Shown: positions 16,927-27,190 of the stretch, in pieces
Numbering within the stretch: position 1 is the first letter of the stretch
How the letters are laid out: every line of letters starts with the position of its first letter
Assembly (NCBI RefSeq): GCF_014650175.1
Contig: NZ_BMUL01000005.1
Coordinates: 1 to 64,000 of the forward strand
Direction: 5' to 3'
DNA from: Streptomyces termitum
GTDB lineage: Bacteria; Actinomycetota; Actinomycetes; Streptomycetales; Streptomycetaceae
Length of the DNA stretch: 64,000 nt
The notes under the pieces: model-generated
Databases searched by the model: none
What the model was told of the DNA's origin: nothing
The model's input: only the letters and a program-made list of their open reading frames with translations
Translations under genes and position numbers: made by a program

Positions 16927-18729
16927 TCAGCCGCCGTAGGCGCCGCTCGCGGTGAGCCGCAGGGCCGTGTCGATGAGCGGGACGTGGCTGAACGCCTGCG
17001 GGAAGTTGCCGACCTGCCGCTGGAGGCGGGCGTCCCACTCCTCGGCGAGCAGCCCGAGGTCGTTGCGCAGGGCCAGCAGCCGCTCGAAGAGGGCGCGGGC
17101 CTCGTCGACCCGGCCGATCATCGCGAGGTCGTCGGCGAGCCAGAAGGAGCAGGCGAGGAAGGCGCCCTCGTCGCCCGCCAGGCCGTCCACGCCGGCCTCC
17201 GCGCCGGCGGTGGGGTAGCGCAGCACGAAGCCGTCCTCGGTGGACAGCTCCCGCTGGATCGCCTCGATGGTGCCGATCACCCGCTTGTCGTCCGGCGGCA
17301 GGAAGCCCATCTGCGGGATGAGCAGCAGCGAGGCGTCCAGCTCCCGGGAGCCGTACGACTGGGTGAAGGTGTTGCGCTCCCGGTCGTAGCCCTTCTCGCA
17401 GACGTCCCGGTGGATCTCGTCGCGCAGCGCCCGCCAGCGCTCCAGCGGCCCGTCGGCGTCGCCGGACTCGACCAGCTTGATGGTGCGGTCGACCGCGACC
17501 CAGGCCATCACCTTGGAGTGGGTGAAGTGGCGGCGCGGGCCGCGCACCTCCCAGATGCCCTCGTCGGGCTGGTTCCAGTTCTTCTCCAGGTACTCGATGA
17601 GCTTGAGCTGGAGCAGGGAGGCGTAGTCGTTGCGGGACAGGCCCGTCATGTGGGCCAGGTGCAGGGCCTCGGTGACCTCGCCGTAGACGTCGAGCTGGAG
17701 CTGGCCTGCGGCGCCGTTGCCGACCCGGACCGGGCCGGAGTTCTCGTAGCCGGGCAGCCAGTCCAGCTCCGTCTCGCCGAGCTCCCGCTCGCCGGCGATG
17801 CCGTACATGATCTGGAGGTTCTCCGGGTCGCCCGCGACGGCGCGCAGCAGCCAGTCCCGCCAGGCGCGGGCCTCCTCGCGGTAGCCGGTGCGCAGCATGG
17901 AGGAGAGGGTGATCGCCGCGTCCCGCAGCCAGGTGTAGCGGTAGTCCCAGTTCCGTACGCCTCCGATCTCCTCGGGCAGGGAGGTGGTGGGGGCGGCGAC
18001 GATGCCGCCGGTGGGGGCGTAGGTGAGGGCCTTGAGGGTGATGAGGGAGCGGACCACGGCCTCCCGGTAGGGGCCGTGGTAGGTGCAGTGCCCGACCCAC
18101 TCGCGCCAGAACTCGGTGGTCGCCTCCAGCGAGCCCTCCGGGTCGGGCAGCGGCGGCTCCTCCTTGTGCGAGGGCTGCCAGGAGAGGGTGAAGGCGATCC
18201 GCTCGCCGGCGGTGACGGTGAACTCGGAGTAGGTGGTGAGGTCCTCGCCGTGGGTCTCGGCGTCGGTGTCGAACCAGACGGAGTCGGGTCCGGCCACCGC
18301 GACCGTGCGCTCGCCGACCTTGTGCACCCAGGGCACGATCCGGCCGTAGCTGAACCGCATGCGCAGCGCGGACCGCATCGGCACCCGGCCGCTGACGCCC
18401 TCCACGATCCGGACCAGCTGGGGCGCGCCGTCGCGCGGGGGCATGAAGTCGGTCACCCGGACGGTGCCGCGGGGGGTGTCCCACTCGGACTCCAGGACGA
18501 GCGAGTCGCCCTGGTAGCGGCGCCGGTCGGCGGGGGCGGGCTCGGCGTCGTCCGGGCCGGCCGGGCCCACCCGCCAGAAGCCGTGCTCCTCGGTGCCGAG
18601 CAGCCCCGCGAAGACCGCGTGCGAGTCGAAGCGGGGGAGGCAGAGCCAGTCGACGCTGCCGTCCCGGCAGACCAGCGCCGCGGTCTGCATGTCTCCGATG
18701 AGTGCGTAATCCTCGATACGCCCGGCCAC
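16927..18729 (-). CDS. Glycoside hydrolase family 15 protein (trehalase/glucoamylase-like)
   Basis: 600 aa from GTG 18729 (GGAG 8 nt upstream); GTG 18738 is an alternative. N-terminal beta-sandwich domain beginning AGRIEDYALIGDMQTAALVCRDG, linker, then the alpha/alpha-barrel with RNWDYRYTWLRDAAITL, NWNQPDEGIWEVRG (catalytic acid glutamate) and LAEEWDARLQRQVGNFPQAFSHV (second glutamate). No signal peptide, so cytoplasmic. Actinobacterial GH15 proteins of this layout include the mycobacterial trehalase, so trehalose hydrolysis is plausible but other alpha-glucosides are possible. Confidence 0.9.
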   Translation of the reverse strand: MAGRIEDYALIGDMQTAALVCRDGSVDWLCLPRFDSHAVFAGLLGTEEHGFWRVGPAGPDDAEPAPADRRRYQGDSLVLESEWDTPRGTVRVTDFMPPRDGAPQLVRIVEGVSGRVPMRSALRMRFSYGRIVPWVHKVGERTVAVAGPDSVWFDTDAETHGEDLTTYSEFTVTAGERIAFTLSWQPSHKEEPPLPDPEGSLEATTEFWREWVGHCTYHGPYREAVVRSLITLKALTYAPTGGIVAAPTTSLPEEIGGVRNWDYRYTWLRDAAITLSSMLRTGYREEARAWRDWLLRAVAGDPENLQIMYGIAGERELGETELDWLPGYENSGPVRVGNGAAGQLQLDVYGEVTEALHLAHMTGLSRNDYASLLQLKLIEYLEKNWNQPDEGIWEVRGPRRHFTHSKVMAWVAVDRTIKLVESGDADGPLERWRALRDEIHRDVCEKGYDRERNTFTQSYGSRELDASLLLIPQMGFLPPDDKRVIGTIEAIQRELSTEDGFVLRYPTAGAEAGVDGLAGDEGAFLACSFWLADDLAMIGRVDEARALFERLLALRNDLGLLAEEWDARLQRQVGNFPQAFSHVPLIDTALRLTASGAYGG

Positions 18730-19294
18730 GTGCTTCACTCCAGTCGAACGGCCTGTCCGCCCCTCGGGGCGCGAGCTGCGGGGGTCCGGGGCGGGGTGCC
18801 CGGGTCCGCGGGATGGTGCGGGAGGTGCCCGCGGTGCCAGTGTGCGGGATGGCCGGCGCCGGCAGCGGGTCGAAGGGAGACCGACACGGCCTCCCGGTCC
18901 GGGTCCGCGGGCGGGGGTGGTGCCGTCGGCCGGTCGCTCGGCGGCGTCGGGGACGTACGAGCGGAACAGTGCGCACCCTAGCGACCATGATGATCACCCG
19001 AATACCGCACTACTCCGTACGGGTGAACGGAGTGTTCCCCGGACGTCTGTCCGACCGTTTCCCCGCGTATCCTCCCCGATCCGTTCCCCTTCCTCCCGGG
19101 GGAATGCCGGTGGATTCCGTCCGCCGGCCGTGTGGCCGGAAGCGGTCTCCGGATGTCACTGATACCCTGGTACCCCGTGGACCGGTGGGAAACGGCACCA
19201 GCCGAAACCCCCGAAACCGCAGCGACGGCACCCCCGATTCTTCCGGAGGACCTGCCGCTCCGCACCTTTCCGACGCGACCACGGGAGCCCCCTC
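18730..19294. other. Long divergent intergenic region between GH15 gene and pyrG
   Basis: 565 nt without a convincing gene. It holds an inverted repeat ACTCCGT-N8-ACGGAGT (19012-19033), TAGGGT on the minus strand (18975-18980) and TACCCT on the plus strand (19163-19168) as weak -10 candidates, without good -35 hexamers. Codon periodicity of the small frames here is poor. Confidence 0.5.
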
Positions 19295-20959
<1,665 letters not shown>

Positions 20960-20978
20960 CCGCCGCGCGTTACCGTTG

Positions 20979-21018
20979 CCGGGGTACGCCTCCCTCGCGG
21001 GGGCGTGCCCCGGTTTTT
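20979..21018 (+). terminator. Intrinsic terminator of pyrG
   Basis: 12-bp stem (20979-20990 with 21002-21013, one T-G wobble), 11-nt loop, followed by five T residues (21014-21018). One of the few terminators here with a classical U-tract. Confidence 0.9.
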
Positions 21019-21086
21019 CGTACGTGGCCGGTCCCGTCGGTTCTGCGGCGCGCGGCCGGCCGCGCGGTCATGTGGGAGGACAGCTC

Positions 21087-21713
21087 ATGCAGGTGCGGGA
21101 CACCCCGGAGGAGTGGCGGACCGTCGCCACCGAGACCCCCTTCGTCGGGAAGAAGACGAGCGTCCGCTCGGACGAGGTCGTCATGCCGGACGGCTCGGTC
21201 GCCCGCCGCGACTACCAGGTCCACCCGGGCTCGGTGGCCGTGCTGGCCCTGGACGAGGAGGACCGCGTCCTGGTCCTGCGGCAGTACCGGCACCCGGTGC
21301 GGCAGAAGCTGTGGGAGATCCCGGCCGGACTCCTCGACGTGCCCGGCGAGAACCCGCTGCACGCCGCCCGCCGCGAACTCTTCGAGGAGGCGCACGTCGA
21401 GGCCGCCGACTGGCGGGTCCTGACCGACGTCTACACCACCCCGGGCGGCTGCGACGAGGCCGTACGGATCTTCCTGGCGCGCGGCCTCGCCGAGGCGGCG
21501 GGGGAGCGGTACGAGGTCTCCGACGAGGAGGCCGACATGGAGCAGGCCCGGGTCCCGCTGGCGGACCTGGTGCGCGGCGCCCTCGCCGGCGAACTCCACA
21601 ACAACTGCCTGGTGGTCGGCGTGCTGGCGCTGGCCGCCGCGCGCGCGGGCGAGGGCGTCGACGCCCTCCGTCCGGCCGACGCCCCCTGGCCGGCCCGCCC
21701 CTTCGAGGCGTAG
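21087..21713 (+). CDS. Nudix hydrolase, ADP-ribose pyrophosphatase-like
   Basis: 208 aa from ATG 21087 (GGGAGGA, 6 nt spacing). NudF-like: N-terminal MPDGSVARRDYQVHPGSVAVLALDEEDRVLVLRQYRHPV, Nudix box from GLLDVPGENPLHAARRELFEEAH. The box has one extra residue between G and E, as in the mycobacterial ADP-ribose pyrophosphatase, and a histidine where the final glycine of EEXG is expected. Probably hydrolyses ADP-ribose to AMP and ribose-5-phosphate. Position after pyrG is conserved in Streptomyces. Confidence 0.9.
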   Translation: MQVRDTPEEWRTVATETPFVGKKTSVRSDEVVMPDGSVARRDYQVHPGSVAVLALDEEDRVLVLRQYRHPVRQKLWEIPAGLLDVPGENPLHAARRELFEEAHVEAADWRVLTDVYTTPGGCDEAVRIFLARGLAEAAGERYEVSDEEADMEQARVPLADLVRGALAGELHNNCLVVGVLALAAARAGEGVDALRPADAPWPARPFEA

Positions 21714-21910
21714 GGCGCCGTTCCCGGGGGCCGGAACCGCCCCCGGGGAAGCCCCCTCCACGGCCGGTGTGACTGTCTGCTGATCCGATCGGGGGATGTG
21801 CCCGCCCCGCCCCGCCGGGTCCGCCCCAGGGGCTGAACTACGCTCGTACACGCCCGTGCGGAGTCCCCCGCGGGGATCGGCTCGTGCGCAGGTGGACGGG
21901 AGCGTGGCCC

Positions 21911-23896
21911 GTGACGGATCAGGCGGTGGCGACGGCCGGCAGCCGGCATTTCTTCGGCCGGCAGCGGGAGTTGAAGGCCCTGCGCGCCGACATCGAGCGC
22001 ACCGGCCTGGACACCCTCACCGGCCGCAAGGCCCCCCGCGCCCGGGTCCTGCTCGTCGCGGGCCGCCCCGGCTCCGGCCGCACCGCGCTCGCCGAGGAAC
22101 TGATCGCCTCCGTCGCCGACCGCTACCCCGACGGCGTCTACCGCGCCCGGCTCACCGAACCCGGCGGCGAGCCCGTGCCCACCGCCCGCGCCGCCCGCGC
22201 GCTCCTGCGCGACCTCAAGGTGGCCGAACCGCCCGGCGCCGCCGAGGACGAGCTGACCCAACTGGTCCGCGAGGCGCTCGGCACCCGCCGGGCTGTCCTC
22301 CTCCTCGACGACGCCGTCGACGCCGAACAGGCCGACCCGCTCCTCCCCGACCACCCCGACGCCCTCGTCGTCGCGGTCGCGCGCGGCCCGCTGACCGGCA
22401 TCCCCGACGTCCGGCCCTGCACCCTCGGCGGCCTCGACCCCAAGTCCGCCATCGAACTGCTCACCTCCGCCACCGGCTCCGTCCGCATCACCGTCGACCC
22501 GCAGGCCGCCGAGGCGCTGGTCGAGGAGTGCGGCGGACTGCCCGGCGCGGTGGTGCTGGCCGGCGGCTGGCTGGCCGGCCGGCCCGAGACCTCCGTCGCC
22601 GACCTCGCCAAGCGGCTGCGCGGCCTCACCGGCGACCCGCTCACCCGCGCCTTCCTCCTCGCCCACCAGGCGCTCCCGCAGCCGGCCGCCCGGATACTGC
22701 GCTTCCTGGCGCTCGCCCCGCTCGGCCGGGCCGACGCCCACACCGCCTCCGCGCTGGCCGGCTGCTCGGTCTCGGCGGCGGCCACCACCCTCGCGGACTT
22801 CGCCCGGCTCGGCCTCGTCGCGGAGGTGCCGGACGGGCAGTACGAGGTCCCCGGCCACCTCGTCCCCCTCCTGCGCACCCAGCTGGAGGAGCACGACCGG
22901 CCCGCCGAGGCGCAGCTCGCCCGCGCCCGGATGCTGGAGCGGGCCGTCCGGCTCCTCCAGTCCTGCCGCGCGGTCACCGAACCGGAGGGCTCCCCGGCCC
23001 GGCGCCGGCTCGCCGGACTGCCCCGCGCCCTGCGCTTCCCCACCGAGGAGGAGGCCGCCCGCTGGCTGGCCTCCCGCCGGCCCGTGCTGCTGGCCTGCGC
23101 CCGGCTCGCGGTCGCCGACGGCGAGCTCGACACCCTCGCCCGCCGTCTCATCGCCTCCCTGGTCCGGGCCCTCACCGCGCACGGCGGGGCCGAGGCCGCC
23201 GCCCCCGACCTGTACGGGCTGCACCGGCTCGTCCTCGACGTGGCCGAGCGGCGCGGGCTGCACCGCGAGCGGGCCGCGGCCCTCCTGAACCTCGGGGACC
23301 TGGACGCCAGGACCGGACGCACGAAGGACGCCCTGCTGCGATATCGGTCGGCATGGGAGGCCGGAAGGGAAGCAAATGATCCGTATGCCACCGGCCGGGC
23401 GATGGAATCCGTAGGCGGCAGCTATCAGGAGCTCGGGGACTGGCAGCGGGCCGGCGACTGGTACGGCCGCGCCCTCGCCCACCGGCTCGCCCGCGACGAG
23501 CGCGCCGACCAGGCGCGGCTGTACGGCCGCCTCGGCGCCGTGCAGACCTACGCGGGGCGGTACGGGGAGGCGCTGCGGCACTGGCGGGCGGCAGCGGCCG
23601 GACACCGCCGGCTCGGCGATCTCCCGGGCCACGCGCGGGCGTTGAGCGAGGCGGCCCGGGTCCAGGAGTACGCCGGGCGGCCCGAGGAGTCGCTGCGGAC
23701 CTGCGAGGAGGCCGTCGAGTGGGCCCGCCGCGCCAAGGACGTCCGGCTCCAGGCGGCGCTCAAGCTCCGGCTGGCCGACACCCTCGACCGGCTCGGCGAC
23801 CCGGCGTCGGCGCGGCTGCACCGGGCCGCGGCCGATCGTCTGCTGGAAACGGAACGATTCGCCTACGAAATCCGCAGTGGCTCCGCAGAAGATTAG
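21911..23896 (+). CDS. NB-ARC ATPase with C-terminal TPR repeats
   Basis: 661 aa from GTG 21911 (GGGAG, 8 nt spacing; GTG 21884 is an alternative). Residues 14-220 form an AP/NB-ARC-type NTPase: FFGRQRELKAL, Walker A-like GRPGSGRT (51-58), Walker B AVLLLDDAVD (128-137), GLPG at 209-212 (the GLPL motif). A winged-helix region follows (LGLVAEVPDGQYEVPGHL), then TPR repeats from about residue 440. Unlike SARP or LuxR relatives it has no DNA-binding domain. The P-loop lysine is replaced by arginine (R57), so nucleotide hydrolysis may be weak. STAND-type signalling scaffold is inferred. Confidence 0.85.
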   Translation: MTDQAVATAGSRHFFGRQRELKALRADIERTGLDTLTGRKAPRARVLLVAGRPGSGRTALAEELIASVADRYPDGVYRARLTEPGGEPVPTARAARALLRDLKVAEPPGAAEDELTQLVREALGTRRAVLLLDDAVDAEQADPLLPDHPDALVVAVARGPLTGIPDVRPCTLGGLDPKSAIELLTSATGSVRITVDPQAAEALVEECGGLPGAVVLAGGWLAGRPETSVADLAKRLRGLTGDPLTRAFLLAHQALPQPAARILRFLALAPLGRADAHTASALAGCSVSAAATTLADFARLGLVAEVPDGQYEVPGHLVPLLRTQLEEHDRPAEAQLARARMLERAVRLLQSCRAVTEPEGSPARRRLAGLPRALRFPTEEEAARWLASRRPVLLACARLAVADGELDTLARRLIASLVRALTAHGGAEAAAPDLYGLHRLVLDVAERRGLHRERAAALLNLGDLDARTGRTKDALLRYRSAWEAGREANDPYATGRAMESVGGSYQELGDWQRAGDWYGRALAHRLARDERADQARLYGRLGAVQTYAGRYGEALRHWRAAAAGHRRLGDLPGHARALSEAARVQEYAGRPEESLRTCEEAVEWARRAKDVRLQAALKLRLADTLDRLGDPASARLHRAAADRLLETERFAYEIRSGSAED

Positions 23897-24042
23897 TACT
23901 TTGAAAGGCTAGACAGCGGGAACTCCTTCATTAGACTGGTTCTGCCGCGTTCGAACGTGGTCTGCCCCGGTGTGCCGCCGTACATCCGGGTATGTATGGC
24001 AGTGCACCAGTTATCCCCCTGATTCAAGGACCGTGATCGACG

Positions 24043-25158
24043 ATGAAGGTCGGCATCCCCCGCGAGGTCAAGAACAACGAGTTCCGCGTGGCCATCACCC
24101 CCGCCGGTGTCCACGAGCTCGTCCGCCACGGCCACCAGGTCCTCGTCGAGCGGAACGCCGGTGTCGGCTCCTCGATCACGGACGAGGAGTACGTCGCCGC
24201 CGGCGCCGAGATCCTCCCCACCGCCGACGAGGTGTGGGCCGCGGCCGACCTCCTCCTGAAGGTCAAGGAGCCCATCGCGGAGGAGTATCACCGCCTCCGC
24301 AAGGACCAGACCCTCTTCACCTACCTGCACCTCGCGGCCTCCAAGGAGTGCACGGACGCGCTCCTGGAGTCCGGCACCACCGCCATCGCCTACGAGACGG
24401 TCGAGACCGCGAACCGCGCCCTCCCGCTCCTCGCCCCGATGTCCGAGGTCGCGGGCCGCCTGGCCCCGCAGGTCGGCGCCTACCACCTGATGCGCCCGGC
24501 CGGCGGCCGCGGCGTCCTCCCCGGCGGCGTCCCCGGCACCCACGCCGGCAAGGCCGTCGTCATCGGCGGCGGCGTCTCCGGCTGGAACGCCGCCCAGATC
24601 GCCGTCGGCATGGGCTTCCACGTGACCCTGCTCGACAAGGACATCAACAAGCTCCGCGAGGCCGACAAGATCTTCGGCACCAAGGTGCAGACGATGGTCT
24701 CCAACGCCTACGAGCTGGAGAAGGCCGTCGTCGAGGCCGACCTCGTCATCGGCGCCGTCCTCATCCCGGGCGCCAAGGCCCCGAAGCTGGTCACCAACGA
24801 GCTCGTCGCCAAGATGAAGCCCGGAAGTGTCCTTGTCGACATCGCGATCGACCAGGGCGGCTGCTTCGAGGACTCGCACCCGACCACCCACGCCGAGCCG
24901 ACCTTCCAGGTCCACAACTCGGTCTTCTACTGCGTCGCCAACATGCCCGGCGCCGTCCCGAACACCTCCACCTACGCGCTCACCAACGCCACGCTGCCCT
25001 ACATCGTGTCGCTGGCGAACAACGGCTGGGCCGAGGCCCTGCGCCGCGACGCCGCCCTCGCCCTGGGCCTCAACACCCATGACGGCAAGGTCGTTTACAA
25101 GGAGGTCGCCGAGGCGCACGGCTACGAGCACGTCGAGCTGAGCACCCTCATCGGCTGA
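24043..25158 (+). CDS. ald: Alanine dehydrogenase
   Basis: 371 aa, the normal family length. [20 protein letters not shown], substrate lysine in LLKVKEP, catalytic H96 in [13 protein letters not shown]-binding [20 protein letters not shown], and [19 protein letters not shown] with the catalytic aspartate. Reversibly deaminates L-alanine to pyruvate with NAD. AAGGA lies about 12 nt before the ATG. Monocistronic: a 146-nt gap precedes it and a strong hairpin follows. Confidence 0.97.
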   Translation: MKVGIPREVKNNEFRVAITPAGVHELVRHGHQVLVERNAGVGSSITDEEYVAAGAEILPTADEVWAAADLLLKVKEPIAEEYHRLRKDQTLFTYLHLAASKECTDALLESGTTAIAYETVETANRALPLLAPMSEVAGRLAPQVGAYHLMRPAGGRGVLPGGVPGTHAGKAVVIGGGVSGWNAAQIAVGMGFHVTLLDKDINKLREADKIFGTKVQTMVSNAYELEKAVVEADLVIGAVLIPGAKAPKLVTNELVAKMKPGSVLVDIAIDQGGCFEDSHPTTHAEPTFQVHNSVFYCVANMPGAVPNTSTYALTNATLPYIVSLANNGWAEALRRDAALALGLNTHDGKVVYKEVAEAHGYEHVELSTLIG

Positions 25159-25223
25159 CGCCGAGGCCCCCTCCGACGGCCCTCCCGACGCCCCCGTCAA
25201 CGCGTGCCGTCAATGCCACACAC

Positions 25224-25256
25224 CCGGCCGGACCTTGTTCGACAAGGTCCGGCCGG
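25224..25256 (+). terminator. Terminator hairpin after ald
   Basis: Perfect 15-bp stem (25224-25238 with 25242-25256) with TCG loop, 65 nt after the ald stop. No T-tract follows. Confidence 0.8.
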
Positions 25257-25278
25257 CTGTGTCTCCGGCCACGCCGGA

Positions 25279-25337
25279 ACGTTCGGTCAACTCGTCTCGA
25301 ACGTAACCCTTTAACCGTTTCGCACACCCCCGAAACG
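25279..25337. promoter_or_regulatory. Two neighbouring inverted repeats upstream of the parA-like operon
   Basis: ACGTTCG-N12-CGAACGT (25279-25304) and CGTTTCG-N8-CGAAACG (25316-25337). Arms are similar between the two repeats (CGTTYCG), as expected for tandem operator sites of one dimeric regulator. No family could be assigned. Confidence 0.4.
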
Positions 25338-25520
25338 TACGGATGCGTGGCCGCGCACCCTTGACAGAGCGGTGTTCGGTTGCCGACACAACGGGCCGGG
25401 TCCGGGCGATTGTGTTGCTGCGGAGCGGTGACACGCCATAGAGTCGCCAACCGTCGGCATGGTGCCACGCTGACCTATCGATAAATGTTCCTGGTCACAC
25501 CCAAGGAGGTAAGACGACTT

Positions 25521-26654
25521 GTGAATGAGTCGACATTTACTCCCCTGAGCGGTGCGCCAGGTGCCCCGGTCGGCTCCGTCGCGGTGCGGACCTTCGCGAC
25601 GCACCGGCCCATGACGACAACCCACACGCTGAAGACGATGGACGGCCTACACGTGAACGCCACGGCCGGCAACGAGATGGGCCGAGAGTCCACCCACTTC
25701 GCCGCCTACGACGAGCTGCCCGAGGGGCACTTCTACGACCCCGACGCCGAGTACGAGCCCGACCCGGAGTACGCGGCCACCCTCGCGCCCGACGCTGCCC
25801 GCCAGCGCCGCGAGCGGATCGGCCCCACCGGACGGCCGCTCCCGTACTTCCCGATCCCGGGCCCGCTGACCGACCACGGCCCCGCCAAGATCATCGCGAT
25901 GTGCAACCAGAAGGGCGGCGTGGGCAAGACCACGTCGACCATCAACCTGGGCGCCGCGCTCGCCGAGTACGGACGGCGGGTGCTCCTCGTCGACTTCGAC
26001 CCGCAGGGAGCCCTGTCGGTCGGCCTCGGCGTGAACCCGATGGAGCTGGACCTCACCGTCTACAACCTGCTCATGGAGCGGGGCATGTCGGCCGACGAGG
26101 TCCTCCTCAAGACGGCGGTCCCCAACATGGACCTGCTGCCGAGCAACATCGACCTGTCGGCCGCCGAGGTCCAGCTGGTCTCCGAGGTCGCGCGCGAGTC
26201 CACGCTCCAGCGCGCCCTCAAGCCGCTGATGAACGACTACGACTACATCGTGATCGACTGTCAGCCCTCGCTGGGCCTGCTCACGGTCAACGCCCTGACG
26301 GCCGCCCACAAGGTGATCGTCCCGCTGGAGTGCGAGTTCTTCGCGCTGCGCGGTGTGGCGCTGCTCACCGAGACCATCGAGAAGGTCCAGGAGCGGCTCA
26401 ACCCCGAGCTGGAGCTCGACGGCATCCTCGCCACGATGTACGACTCGCGCACGGTGCACAGCCGCGAGGTGCTGGCCCGCGTGGTCGAGGCGTTCGACGA
26501 CCACGTTTACCACACCGTGATCGGCCGGACCGTGCGCTTCCCGGAGACCACGGTCGCCGGCGAGCCCATCACCACGTACGCCTCCAACTCCGTGGGCGCC
26601 GCCGCCTACCGTCAGCTGGCCAGGGAGGTGCTCGCCCGGTGTCACGCCGAGTGA
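25521..26654 (+). CDS. ParA family ATPase (chromosome-partitioning type)
   Basis: 377 aa. After an acidic/disordered N-terminal part of about 125 residues comes the ParA/MinD domain: KIIAMCNQKGGVGKTTSTINLG (deviant Walker A, KGGVGKTT), VLLVDFDPQGALS, YDYIVIDCQPSLGLLTVNAL. Start GTG 25521 is set by a perfect Shine-Dalgarno AAGGAGGT (25503-25510) 10 nt upstream; an ATG frame start at 25485 lies before that site, and GTG 25653 is an alternative giving MNATAGNEMGRES. It heads the operon with an RHH-like protein, scpA and scpB, and differs from the main parAB locus. Role in chromosome segregation is inferred from family and context. Confidence 0.92.
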   Translation: MNESTFTPLSGAPGAPVGSVAVRTFATHRPMTTTHTLKTMDGLHVNATAGNEMGRESTHFAAYDELPEGHFYDPDAEYEPDPEYAATLAPDAARQRRERIGPTGRPLPYFPIPGPLTDHGPAKIIAMCNQKGGVGKTTSTINLGAALAEYGRRVLLVDFDPQGALSVGLGVNPMELDLTVYNLLMERGMSADEVLLKTAVPNMDLLPSNIDLSAAEVQLVSEVARESTLQRALKPLMNDYDYIVIDCQPSLGLLTVNALTAAHKVIVPLECEFFALRGVALLTETIEKVQERLNPELELDGILATMYDSRTVHSREVLARVVEAFDDHVYHTVIGRTVRFPETTVAGEPITTYASNSVGAAAYRQLAREVLARCHAE

Positions 26655-27142
26655 GTCTGCCCGGAGCCGACGAACTCTTCCGTACGACCGGGGGGACGGC
26701 GCTCCAGTCGTCGTCGCCCCGCCGAACCGTTCCCGCACCGGCGGGCGAGGCCGATCCGGCCGCGGCGAACGGCGGGTCCGCCGCCGAGCACGCGGCGGCC
26801 GGGGCGGAGGCGGCCGAGCCGCGCGCCCGGGAGGCCGAGCCGGCCGTCCCCGCCCAGCAGCAGCCCGCGAAGGCCGCCGCGGGGGCCGCCCCCGCGCGGC
26901 GCCGGGGCCGGACCGCCGGCCGCCGCCCCAGCGGCCGGGAGCGCCACGACGAGAAGATCACGGTCTACGTCTCCGCCGAGGAGCTGATGGACCTGGAGCA
27001 CGCCCGCCTCGTGCTGCGCGGCGAGCACGGCCTCGCCGTCGACCGCGGCCGGATCGTCCGCGAGGCGGTCGCCGTGGTCCTGGCCGACCTGGAGTCCCGC
27101 GGCGACGCGAGCATCCTCGTCCGCCGCCTGCGCGGTCGCTGA
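26639..27142 (+). CDS. Putative ribbon-helix-helix-type partner of the ParA-like ATPase
   Basis: 167 aa from GTG 26639 (GGGAGG, 10 nt spacing); GTG 26651, overlapping the parA stop as GTGA, is an alternative. Residues about 1-95 are disordered, Ala/Pro/Arg-rich, ending in a basic patch ARRRGRTAGRRPSGRER. Residues about 98-167 read as one strand followed by two helices (KITVYVSAEELMDLEHARLV, then VDRGRIVREAVAVVLADLE), an arrangement like ribbon-helix-helix DNA-binding proteins. Overlap with the ParA gene and the following scpAB suggest a DNA-binding adaptor of this ATPase. The fold is inference. Confidence 0.72.
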   Translation: MSRRVSLPGADELFRTTGGTALQSSSPRRTVPAPAGEADPAAANGGSAAEHAAAGAEAAEPRAREAEPAVPAQQQPAKAAAGAAPARRRGRTAGRRPSGRERHDEKITVYVSAEELMDLEHARLVLRGEHGLAVDRGRIVREAVAVVLADLESRGDASILVRRLRGR

Positions 27143-27190
27143 CGGTAGCCTGCGGGCGGCCCCGCCCCCGCACCCCAGGACCCGCGCCCG

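Larger units (their letters stand above)
25159..25520 (+). other. Intergenic region between ald and the parA-like gene
   Basis: 362 nt without a gene. It holds the ald terminator hairpin (25224-25256), two inverted repeats (25279-25304 and 25316-25337), a perfect -35 hexamer TTGACA (25361-25366) that lacks a convincing -10 partner, and the Shine-Dalgarno AAGGAGGT at 25503-25510. No parS-like site (GTTTCACGTGAAAC) was found. Confidence 0.6.

Noticed and set aside
13681..18981. Open frame of 1766 codons on the plus strand
   Set aside because: It is the antisense shadow of the PucR, flavin oxidase and GH15 genes. Its translation is low-complexity Gly/Arg/Asp/Val-rich without domains.
21431..23821. 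796-codon minus-strand frame
   Set aside because: Antisense to the NB-ARC/TPR gene, Gly/Glu/Val-rich low-complexity translation.
23901..23937. TTGAAA and TAGACT upstream of ald considered as promoter
   Set aside because: The spacer would be 25 nt, too long for a vegetative promoter.
25361..25366. TTGACA considered as promoter of the parA-like gene
   Set aside because: No TANNNT hexamer at 16-19 nt distance, so only a half promoter; mentioned in the intergenic entry but not called.
25159..25520. parS site expected near a ParA gene
   Set aside because: No GTTTCACGTGAAAC-like sequence is present; the palindromes there have other arms.
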